Source: Acidobacteriota bacterium
GTDB taxonomy: Bacteria > Acidobacteriota > Vicinamibacteria > Vicinamibacterales > UBA2999
DNA: 7,947 nt
Assembly (NCBI GenBank): GCA_947465645.1
Contig: CANIBQ010000148.1
Location: 1 to 7,947, forward strand
Direction of reading: 5' to 3'
Shown here: positions 1-5,415 of the stretch, piece by piece
Numbering within the stretch: position 1 is the stretch's first letter
How the letters are laid out: each line of letters opens with the position of its first letter
Made by a program: the position numbers and the translations under genes
Notes under the pieces: model-generated
Told to the model about the DNA's origin: nothing
What the model saw: only the letters and a program-made list of their open reading frames with translations
The model's database searches: none

Positions 1-1
1 C

Positions 2-100
2 CAGAAGGCAATGGCGGGTGTCGACGGGATGGCCGCCGAGCACCTGTCGGCTTTCTGCAACCGTTGGACGACACAGATGAACGTAGATCGACTTAACTAA
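2..100 (+). pseudogene. Tail of an unidentified ORF running in from the left edge (possible reverse-transcriptase remnant)
   Basis: An open frame enters at the window edge and runs 32 codons to a TAA at 98-100. It contains the string AGVDGM at about residues 4-9, followed by a short amphipathic stretch rich in Ala, Leu and Trp. AGVDGM resembles the 'GxxGvDgm' segment at the N-terminal end of group II intron-type reverse transcriptases, but the match is short and the rest is not recognisable. If that reading is right, the stop comes far too early and this is a decayed fragment. It could equally be the genuine C-terminus of an unrelated gene, or chance. Its stop codon overlaps the stop of the convergent recombinase fragment. 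Confidence 0.2.
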
Positions 101-456
101 ACCGTCCACCGAATCGGATCAAGCCCAAGGCGCTTTTCGAGCCGCTGTGGTTTGAGCTTCACGAGCGACGCAATCTCGCCCTGCTCATGCAGCCACCGAC
201 ACACCGCGTTCAGGGCTCTCACCCAGGTGTTACACGTGACAGGCTTGATGCCGCGCTCGCGCAGATGGACCACGAAGTGCTGTAGGTCGGCTTTGCTGAT
301 CAGGGGCGCGGAGTCGGGGCGCGGAGGGGCACTGGCCTGCGCGGTATTGAATGCTTTCCAAGCGGATTCATACCACTCGATGGTCGAGGGCGTGACGTTG
401 TTGATGTAGGTTCGTTCGCGGAGAAACTGCTGAAAGAGTTGATCGAGGCGATCCAT
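97..456 (-). pseudogene. Truncated tyrosine recombinase/integrase (core-binding domain only)
   Basis: The 119-aa product matches the N-terminal SAM-like core-binding domain of phage-type integrases. It starts LDQLFQQFLRER, continues with TPSTIEWYESAWKAF (the helix that contacts arm or core DNA), and has a second helical block LQHFVVHLRERGI followed by TWVRALNAVCRWLHEQG. A full integrase runs about 300-400 aa and carries the catalytic R-H-R-H-Y residues in its C-terminal half. Here the frame stops right after the linker (RLGLDPIRWTV), and the other - strand frames down to position 1 show nothing like a catalytic domain. The protein should therefore be unable to recombine DNA. The ATG at 454-456 has a weak AAGGA about 12 nt upstream. 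It sits 70 nt beyond the 3' end of tRNA-Arg and points away from it, the usual layout for an element integrated at a tRNA 3' end. A standalone DNA-binding role is possible but less likely than decay. Confidence 0.75.
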
Positions 457-465
457 GGAGCCAGA

Positions 466-481
466 AGGTCCTTTCAGACCT
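466..481 (-). other. Small hairpin between tRNA-Arg and the integrase fragment
   Basis: AGGTC and GACCT form a 5-bp stem with a 6-nt loop. Read on the - strand it lies 45 nt beyond the tRNA CCA end and overlaps the weak Shine-Dalgarno-like AAGGA of the integrase fragment. No T-run follows, so it is a poor candidate for an intrinsic terminator. It could be incidental. Confidence 0.2.
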
Positions 482-526
482 GTCTGTCTCCACCGGATCA
501 GCGCAAGTGCTGGCGGCGTATGAAGT

Positions 527-603
527 TGGTGCGCCCTGCAGGAGTCGAACCTGCGACCTCCTGGTTCGTAGCCAGACGCTCTATCCAGCTGAGCTAAGGG
601 CGC
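527..603 (-). tRNA. tRNA-Arg(ACG)
   Basis: Read on the - strand the sequence folds into a full cloverleaf. Acceptor stem GCGCCCT/AGGGCGC is a perfect 7 bp; the D-arm is GCTC-AGCTGGATA-GAGC; the anticodon stem is TCTGG/CCAGG with one T-G pair; the loop CTACGAA gives anticodon ACG at 567-569; the variable loop is 5 nt; the T-arm is GCAGG-TTCGACT-CCTGC. The discriminator is A (530) and CCA is encoded at 527-529. An ACG anticodon is normally edited to ICG by TadA and reads CGU, CGC and CGA arginine codons. The gene looks intact, so integration of the neighbouring element did not damage it or restored its 3' end. Confidence 0.97.
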
Positions 604-630
604 GCGAGGGTAGGATCGAACGGAACCGTA

Positions 631-660
631 ACTATATCAGGAGAAATCGATGTCTTCCAA
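631..660 (-). promoter_or_regulatory. Candidate promoter for tRNA-Arg
   Basis: On the - strand, TTGGAA (655-660) and TATAGT (631-636) are separated by 18 nt and would start transcription about 20 nt before the mature tRNA 5' end at 603. That is a normal distance for a tRNA leader. The -35 half lies within the first codons of the divergent carboxymuconolactone-decarboxylase-family gene. This is inference from motif match and spacing only. Confidence 0.4.
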
Positions 661-991
661 AACACCCTCCAAACCGCCCGCGCAGGTGGCCCGCGATCTC
701 GTTGGCAGCTTCGCGCCGAAGCTGGCCGACCTCACCGAGCAGGTCCTCTTCGACGACGTCTGGAAGCGCCCGGAACTGTCCAAGCGCGATCGCAGCCTGA
801 TTACGGTGGCCGCCCTCGTTGCCCTCAACCGAGGCGAGCAGCTCCGATTCCACCTTCCCCATGCGGTGGAAAACGGTGTGACCGTCGAAGAATTAGCCGA
901 GGCGATCACCCACCTGGCGTTCTACTCCGGCTGGCCCTCTTCGATGTCGGCAGCGACCCTCGCCAAGGAACTATTCAAGCAGGACGCGTGA
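650..991 (+). CDS. Carboxymuconolactone decarboxylase (CMD)-family protein
   Basis: The 113-aa product covers a complete single CMD domain. It shows the family run DDVWKRPELSKRDRSLITVA (residues 35-54), then LRFHLPHAVENGVTVEELAEA (about 66-86) and THLAFYSGWP (87-96). The fold is an all-helical bundle that assembles as an oligomer. The namesake enzyme, PcaC, decarboxylates 4-carboxymuconolactone in protocatechuate breakdown. The related AhpD peroxidases use a CxxC pair, and this protein has no cysteine at all, so AhpD-type peroxidase activity is not expected. No other aromatic-degradation gene is visible nearby, so the substrate is unknown. The ATG at 650 has a good AGGAG at 639-643. The gene is divergent from tRNA-Arg and ends 16 nt before moaB, with a TATAAT box between them. 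Family assignment is firm; function is open. Confidence 0.88.
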   Translation: MSSKTPSKPPAQVARDLVGSFAPKLADLTEQVLFDDVWKRPELSKRDRSLITVAALVALNRGEQLRFHLPHAVENGVTVEELAEAITHLAFYSGWPSSMSAATLAKELFKQDA

Positions 992-992
992 C

Positions 993-998
993 TATAAT
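993..998 (+). promoter_or_regulatory. Consensus -10 box directly before moaB; transcript probably leaderless
   Basis: A perfect TATAAT ends 9 nt before the GTG start of moaB at 1008, which places the expected transcription start at or within a few bases of that codon. No Shine-Dalgarno sequence lies between box and start, as expected for a leaderless mRNA. The -35 region is weak (nearest candidate TTCAAG at 974-979, only 13 nt away). The box overlaps the end of the upstream gene, so readthrough from 650 may also contribute. Confidence 0.42.
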
Positions 999-1007
999 CA
1001 GCCTGCC

Positions 1008-1517
1008 GTGAGCGACCCTTCCATCGAACACAAGGCGCAGGGGCCGGCGTCGGTCGCGTGCTTCATCCTCACCGTCAGCGACACGCGCACCCCCGACACC
1101 GACACGAGCGGCCAGGCGATCCTCGGACTGCTCGAAGCGGCAGGCCACACGGTCACCGACTACGCGATCGTGAAGGACGAGCCCGCGCAGGTGACCGCGG
1201 CCGTGCGCGCGCAACTCGCCGACGACCGCGTCAACGTCATCATCACCACCGGCGGCACGGGCGTCAGCTCGCGCGACGGCACGTTCGAAGCCGTCAACGC
1301 CCTCCTCGAGAAACGCCTCGACGGATTCGGCGAGCTGTTCCGCATGCTCAGCTTCCAGGAAGTCGGATCCGCCGCCATGCTCAGCCGCGCCACCGCGGGC
1401 ACCGCCGCGCGCAAGGCGATCTTCGTCCTCCCGGGATCCGAGAATGCGGTGCGCCTCGCGATGACGCAGCTCATCATCCCTGAGCTCGGGCACTTCGTGC
1501 AGCAATTGAATAAATGA
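1008..1517 (+). CDS. moaB: Molybdenum cofactor biosynthesis protein MoaB (MogA/MoaB family)
   Basis: The 169-aa product is a full-length MoaB/MogA-family protein, which adenylylates molybdopterin with ATP to give MPT-AMP, the substrate of MoeA, in the cytoplasm. Visible family features are TVSDTR (22-27), the pterin-binding glycine loop TGGTG (81-85) followed by SSRDGTFEA (D90, T92), LSRATAG (125-131), and LPGSENAVRLA (141-151). I call it MoaB rather than MogA because of its length and the LSRA/LPGS pattern; the two families overlap in function. The GTG at 1008 gives a 15-residue N-terminal extension before the core strand, normal for the family; it has no ribosome-binding site, which fits the leaderless reading. 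The stop codon overlaps the moeA start as ATGA, indicating translational coupling. Confidence 0.95.
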   Translation: MSDPSIEHKAQGPASVACFILTVSDTRTPDTDTSGQAILGLLEAAGHTVTDYAIVKDEPAQVTAAVRAQLADDRVNVIITTGGTGVSSRDGTFEAVNALLEKRLDGFGELFRMLSFQEVGSAAMLSRATAGTAARKAIFVLPGSENAVRLAMTQLIIPELGHFVQQLNK

Positions 1518-2734
1518 CAAGCAAGATGCGTCCCTTCACGGGCACGATCCCGCTCGCCCGCGCGCGAGAGCTGATTGACGGCGCCATCCGTCCGATCGAG
1601 CGCCTCGAACACGTGGCGCTCGAGGCCGCCAACGGACGCGTCCTGGCCAGGGATGTCGTCTCGACCGCAGATGTGCCGCCCTTCACGCGCGCCGCGATGG
1701 ACGGCTACGCGGTGCGCGCGCAGGACACCACGGGCGCCAGCCGCCAGCAGCCGACGACGCTCACCTGGATCGAAAAGGTCTTCACGGGCCAACTGCCGAC
1801 CCGCGTGGTCGGCCCCGGCCAGTGCACCGAGATTGCCACCGGCGCACCGATGCCCGACGGCGCCGACGCGGTGGTCATGGTGGAGGAAACCGACGCCGAT
1901 GATTCGGGCCTCGTTCGCATCTTCGCGGGCGTCGAGCCGCGGCAGAACACCGGACGCCAGGGCGCCGACATCCAGCGCGGCCAGACCGTCCTTCGAGCCG
2001 GCGAGGAGCTGAACGCCAGCCGCGTGGGCGCGGTCGCCGCCGTCGGCCTTCGCAGCGTGGACGTCTACGCACGCCCGAGGGTTGCGATCCTCTCGACGGG
2101 CAACGAGATCGTGGAACCCGGGCGGCCGCTCGAGCCGGGCCACATCTACGACATCAACAGATTCACGCTGTCGGCGGCGGTGGCCGAACACGGCGGAGTA
2201 CCGGTGCCTCACCGCGCGGCCGCCGACACCATCGCGGATATTTCCCGCGCCGTGGACGACTGCCTGCAGGAAGACGTGCTCGTGTTTTCGGGCGGCAGCT
2301 CCGTCGGAGAGCGCGACCTGATCCTCGACGTGCTGGGCGAGCGCGGCGAGGTTCTCTTCCACGGGATCTCCGTGAAGCCAGGCAAGCCCACCGCGTTCGG
2401 GCTGATCAACGGCAGGCCGTTTTTCGGCATGCCCGGCTACCCGTCCTCGTGCCTATCGAACGCCTACATCCTGCTGGGGCCGGCGCTTCGCCGCATCGCC
2501 CGCCTGTCACCGCGCATCGTGAAGACGGTCTCCGTGCCGCTGGCCCAGCGCATCGTGTCGCCGGCCGGCAGGCATCAGTTCTACACGGTGCGCATCGTCG
2601 ACGGCGCCGCGCTCCCCGCGTTCAAGGCGTCGGGCGATATCACGAGCATGTCGCAGGCGGATGGCTATATAGAGATTCCGATCGACACCGATGTCGTCGA
2701 GCAGGGAGCGATGGTCGAGGTAACGCTGTTTTGA
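1514..2734 (+). CDS. moeA: Molybdopterin molybdenumtransferase MoeA
   Basis: The 406-aa product has the normal length of MoeA, which hydrolyses MPT-AMP and inserts molybdate (or tungstate) to form active cofactor. In order it shows [15 protein letters not shown] (55-69), [17 protein letters not shown] (109-125), STGNE (194-198), YDINRF (212-217), the MoaB-like subdomain loop [11 protein letters not shown] (258-268), KPGKPTAFG (288-296) and GMPGYPSS (305-312). The C-terminal beta-barrel domain IV runs from about 335 to the end. The usual bacterial GxPGNPVS reads GMPGYPSS here, closer to the GYPxS form I associate with archaeal-type MoeA proteins. The start is set by the ATGA overlap with moaB (1514-1517); M5 at 1526 is an alternative. 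The stop at 2732-2734 overlaps the TTG start of the next gene. Confidence 0.97.
   Translation: MTSKMRPFTGTIPLARARELIDGAIRPIERLEHVALEAANGRVLARDVVSTADVPPFTRAAMDGYAVRAQDTTGASRQQPTTLTWIEKVFTGQLPTRVVGPGQCTEIATGAPMPDGADAVVMVEETDADDSGLVRIFAGVEPRQNTGRQGADIQRGQTVLRAGEELNASRVGAVAAVGLRSVDVYARPRVAILSTGNEIVEPGRPLEPGHIYDINRFTLSAAVAEHGGVPVPHRAAADTIADISRAVDDCLQEDVLVFSGGSSVGERDLILDVLGERGEVLFHGISVKPGKPTAFGLINGRPFFGMPGYPSSCLSNAYILLGPALRRIARLSPRIVKTVSVPLAQRIVSPAGRHQFYTVRIVDGAALPAFKASGDITSMSQADGYIEIPIDTDVVEQGAMVEVTLF
2717..2721 (+). promoter_or_regulatory. Ribosome-binding site for the ferredoxin gene, inside the moeA 3' end
   Basis: GAGGT lies 9 nt before the TTG at 2731. No ATG or GTG is available in this frame near the conserved protein start, and the protein contains no internal methionine. 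This site therefore supports TTG as the initiator, overlapping the moeA stop as TTGA. Confidence 0.5.
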
Positions 2735-3090
2735 CTGAGTCTCAAGAGAAAATCGTCGACAAGATTGGCATCCCGGTCGCCAGGCGACACATCTTTCTCT
2801 GCGCCGATCAGACCACTCCCAAGTGCTGCGACAAGGAACGCGGGATTGTCGCGTGGGATTTCCTGAAGAAGCGACTCAGGGAGCTGGGACTGTCCGAGCA
2901 GGGCGGCGTCCTCCGGACCAAGGCCAACTGTCTGCGGATCTGCGAGGGCGGGCCGATTGCCGTCATCTATCCCGAGGGCACGTGGTACGGCGAGTGCGAC
3001 CCGCCGGTGCTCGAGCAGATCATCCAGGAACACTTGATCGGCGGCCGGGTCGTCACAGGTCGCCTGATAGCCGCCCGCCCCCTCGCCTAG
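2731..3090 (+). CDS. (2Fe-2S) ferredoxin, thioredoxin-like fold
   Basis: The 119-aa product belongs to the thioredoxin-fold [2Fe-2S] ferredoxins (COG3411 type), soluble one-electron carriers. Six cysteines are present: C24, C32, C33, C67, C71 and C89. The likely cluster ligands are C24, C33 (or C32), C67 and C71, with the diagnostic [10 protein letters not shown] segment (66-75) followed by [12 protein letters not shown] (78-89) and the C-terminal [12 protein letters not shown]. The same frame stays open far upstream inside moeA (from 2449), but conservation begins only around residue 15 of this model, so I place the start at TTG 2731. It is translationally coupled to moeA through a TTGA overlap. 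Being locked behind a cofactor-maturation gene suggests service to a molybdenum or tungsten enzyme; this is inference. It could alternatively supply electrons to or from other redox enzymes such as the KorAB complex downstream. Confidence 0.88.
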   Translation: MTESQEKIVDKIGIPVARRHIFLCADQTTPKCCDKERGIVAWDFLKKRLRELGLSEQGGVLRTKANCLRICEGGPIAVIYPEGTWYGECDPPVLEQIIQEHLIGGRVVTGRLIAARPLA

Positions 3091-3134
3091 AGCCCAGAGC
3101 CCATTCCAGTTCTCCGCCCTTCTGCCGATTATGA

Positions 3135-5291
3135 ATGGCGGTGGCTACTCTCCCTGTTTCTCGTGAAGGCGGCCGCGGGACACGGCATTACTCGCTTCTG
3201 GTCGTTGGCGACAGCGAGCCGAGCCGGGACGCGCTGTCGCGCAGGCTCGCGCAGGGCGGCTACGACGTCACCACGGCGGCGGGCGGCCACGACGCGCTGG
3301 CGCTGGCGTTGACGCACCCCTTCGACCTGATACTGCTCGACGTCGAGATGCCCGGGATGGGCGGGCTCGAGGTCCTCAGCGAGCTGCGAAAGAGCCGATC
3401 GCAAACCGATCTGCCCGTCATCATGGTCACGGCGGGCACGCAGGGCACCGACATCGCGGAGGCCTTCCGGCTCGGCGCCAACGACTACATCACCACGCCG
3501 GTGGATTTTCCGGTGGCCCTGGCGCGCATCGTCACGCACCTGGCACACAAGGCGGCGGTGGCCGACCTGCGCGTCAGCGAGGAACGCTACGCCCTGGCCG
3601 TCACCGGCTCGCGCGACGGCTTCTGGGACTGGAACCTGACGACCGACGAGGTGCACTGGTCGTCGCGCTGGAAGCAACTGCTCGGATACGGCGAGGCGGA
3701 GATCGGCACCAGTCCTGACGAATGGCTCTCCCGCGTCCACGAAGACGACGTCGATGGCGTCCGGCAGCAACTGAAGGCCCATCTCGAGAGCGGCTCCGGC
3801 CACTATGAGTCGGAACACCGCATCCGCCATCAGGACGGCGCGCTCCGGTGGGTGCTCTGCCGCGGCGCGGCGGTCCGGAACGCCGCCGGAGTGCCGACGC
3901 GTCTCGCGGGCTCGCTGACCGACATCACCGATGCCAAGGTGGCCGACGCCGTGACCGGCCTTCCCAACCGGCACCTGTTCATCGACGTGCTCGAGCGGGC
4001 GATCAAGCGTGCGGAGCGGCGCAACAACTACACGTTCGCGCTGCTCGTGCTCGGGCTCGACCGCCTGGATCTCGTCAACGAAACGCTCGGACCGATGACG
4101 GCGGATCGCCTGCTGGTGGCGGTGGCGACGCGGCTGCAGGCGCGGCTCCGTCCCACTGACTCGCTGGGGAGCGACGGCCCCGGGTGCACGCTCGCACGGC
4201 TGGGCGGGGATGAGTTCAACGTCCTGATCGACGATATCGGCGACGCGAGCGACACCGTTCGCGTGGCGCAGCGCCTGCGGGCGGCCTTCGATCAGCCGTT
4301 CGACGTCGACGGCCAGCCCGTGTTCCTCTCAGCGAGCGTCGGCATTGCCATCAGCACCACGGGATACAGCCGCCCCGAAGACATCATGCGCGATGCCGTC
4401 ACGGCGTTGCACCGCGCCAAGGCCGAAGGAACCGTGCCCTGCGAAATCTTCGACCCCACCATGCGGGAGCGGGCGATTGCCCGGCTGCGGATCGAAACAG
4501 ACCTGCGGCGGGCGATCGATCACGAGGGATTCGACCTGCACTATCAGCCGATCGTGGCGGTCGAGACCGGCGTGATCACCGGGTTCGAAGCACTGATGCG
4601 GTGGGGACGTCCCTCGCCCGGCATGGTCGGCCCCGCGGAGTTCATCCCGGTCGCCGAGAGCACCGGCATGATCCTGCACCTCGGGCAGCTCGCGCTCCTC
4701 GAGTCGTGCCGCCGGATGGCGGCGTGGCAGACGCGATTCGGCAGCGCGGCGCCGAAATCGATCTGCGTCAACGTCTCGAGCCGCCAGTTCTCGACCATCG
4801 ATTTCGCGAGCGAGATCGAGGCGGTGCTCGACCGAACCGGACTGGCGCCGTCGAGCTTGAAGCTCGAGATCACCGAAAGCGCCTTTCTCGAAGACCTCGA
4901 CGCCGCGCGCGAGATGGTCGAGAAGCTGCGGATCATCGGCGTCGGCTGCAGCCTCGACGACTTCGGCACAGGATATTCATCGCTGAGCTACCTGCACCAG
5001 CTCATGGTGGAGACGCTGAAAGTGGATCGCTCGTTCGTCAGCCGCATCGGCGGCGGCAAGCGCGGCGCCGAGATGCTGCACGCCATCGTCAGCCTTGGGC
5101 ACAGCCTGGGGATGGACGTCGTCGCGGAGGGCGTGGAGACACGCGACCAGTTGTCGCAGCTCAAGGCGCTCGGCTGCGAGCACGCGCAGGGGTTCTATTT
5201 CTCGATGCCGGTGACCGCCGCCGCCGCTGAACGCCTCATCGAACGTCAGCCCTGGGCTGGCGACGCACTGCTCTGCAAGCTCGCCTCCTAG
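3135..5291 (+). CDS. REC-PAS-GGDEF-EAL cyclic-di-GMP signalling protein
   Basis: The 718-aa protein has no signal peptide or membrane segment, so it is probably cytoplasmic. A receiver domain (about 20-135) has phosphoacceptor D69 in LILLDVEMPG. A PAS domain follows (about 148-265, with FWDWNL). The GGDEF domain starts at DAVTGLPNR (271) and has an intact GGDEF at 357-361 for making cyclic-di-GMP, but lacks the RxxD inhibitory site. The EAL domain (about 450-705) keeps the expected catalytic set: EAL 485-487, N546, E578, DDFGTG with D608/D609, K629, E665 and Q685. It should therefore be able to hydrolyse cyclic-di-GMP; which activity dominates cannot be told. The receiver is atypical: the first residue of the acidic pair is G25 and the conserved lysine is T121. 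The start is fixed upstream by a TGA at 3132-3134 directly before the ATG; no ribosome-binding site is evident, and GTG 3141 is an alternative. It begins 44 nt after the ferredoxin gene. Confidence 0.95.
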   Translation: MAVATLPVSREGGRGTRHYSLLVVGDSEPSRDALSRRLAQGGYDVTTAAGGHDALALALTHPFDLILLDVEMPGMGGLEVLSELRKSRSQTDLPVIMVTAGTQGTDIAEAFRLGANDYITTPVDFPVALARIVTHLAHKAAVADLRVSEERYALAVTGSRDGFWDWNLTTDEVHWSSRWKQLLGYGEAEIGTSPDEWLSRVHEDDVDGVRQQLKAHLESGSGHYESEHRIRHQDGALRWVLCRGAAVRNAAGVPTRLAGSLTDITDAKVADAVTGLPNRHLFIDVLERAIKRAERRNNYTFALLVLGLDRLDLVNETLGPMTADRLLVAVATRLQARLRPTDSLGSDGPGCTLARLGGDEFNVLIDDIGDASDTVRVAQRLRAAFDQPFDVDGQPVFLSASVGIAISTTGYSRPEDIMRDAVTALHRAKAEGTVPCEIFDPTMRERAIARLRIETDLRRAIDHEGFDLHYQPIVAVETGVITGFEALMRWGRPSPGMVGPAEFIPVAESTGMILHLGQLALLESCRRMAAWQTRFGSAAPKSICVNVSSRQFSTIDFASEIEAVLDRTGLAPSSLKLEITESAFLEDLDAAREMVEKLRIIGVGCSLDDFGTGYSSLSYLHQLMVETLKVDRSFVSRIGGGKRGAEMLHAIVSLGHSLGMDVVAEGVETRDQLSQLKALGCEHAQGFYFSMPVTAAAAERLIERQPWAGDALLCKLAS

Positions 5292-5312
5292 CTGGCGTCC
5301 TACGCTAGCTTC

Positions 5313-5328
5313 AAGAGCGACCGCTCTT
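5313..5328. promoter_or_regulatory. Perfect 7-bp palindrome upstream of korA (operator or terminator hairpin)
   Basis: AAGAGCG-AC-CGCTCTT is a perfect inverted repeat placed 21 nt after the stop of the cyclic-di-GMP gene and immediately before the TATAAT at 5330. As DNA it would sit in the -35/-10 spacer of the korA promoter, a typical repressor position. As RNA it could form a 6-bp stem with a 4-nt loop followed by TATATAATCTTT, a weak intrinsic terminator for the upstream gene. Both readings are possible and not exclusive. Confidence 0.4.
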
Positions 5329-5329
5329 A

Positions 5330-5335
5330 TATAAT
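5330..5335 (+). promoter_or_regulatory. Candidate -10 box of the korAB promoter
   Basis: A perfect TATAAT lies in the 124-nt intergenic region and predicts transcription from about 5342, giving a leader of roughly 74 nt before korA. The sequence at the -35 position (AGCTTC, 5307-5312) matches poorly, so the promoter may need an activator or another sigma factor. The adjoining palindrome occupies the spacer. Confidence 0.42.
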
Positions 5336-5415
5336 CTTTCGCGAATCCTACCCGTAAACAACTGGAAGATCTCCTCCACAGTTATAGCGGTACAAGCTGG
5401 GAGCAGGATAGAAAC

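Noticed and set aside
152..409. An 85-codon + strand ORF opposite the integrase fragment
   Set aside because: It is antisense to a recognisable protein domain, has no family features and no convincing ribosome-binding site.
1..468. CCAGAAGG at 1-8 and again at 461-468 as a possible element-end repeat
   Set aside because: Eight bases is within chance for this length, flanks do not extend the match, and it is unrelated to the tRNA 3' end.
507..800. A 97-codon + strand ORF spanning the tRNA region
   Set aside because: Its RSRTCDLLVRSQTLYPAELRAR segment is the familiar spurious translation of the tRNA-Arg antisense strand, and the rest is out of frame with the CMD-family gene.
1160..2362. A 400-codon - strand ORF opposite moaB and moeA
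   Set aside because: Long antisense frames are expected in GC-rich coding DNA. The sequence is Arg/Ala/Gly/His-rich low-complexity type, and the + strand genes are certain.
2449..2730. Upstream extension of the ferredoxin frame inside moeA
   Set aside because: The frame is open only because of GC bias. It overlaps the conserved end of moeA, and the ferredoxin homology begins after 2731.
3089..3102. Tandem 7-bp repeat AGAGCCC-AGAGCCC between the ferredoxin and cyclic-di-GMP genes
   Set aside because: Only two short copies, partly inside a stop codon, with no promoter, hairpin or terminator context.
3129..3974. A 281-codon - strand ORF opposite the receiver and PAS domains
   Set aside because: It is an antisense shadow of a well-supported signalling gene, with no recognisable domain.
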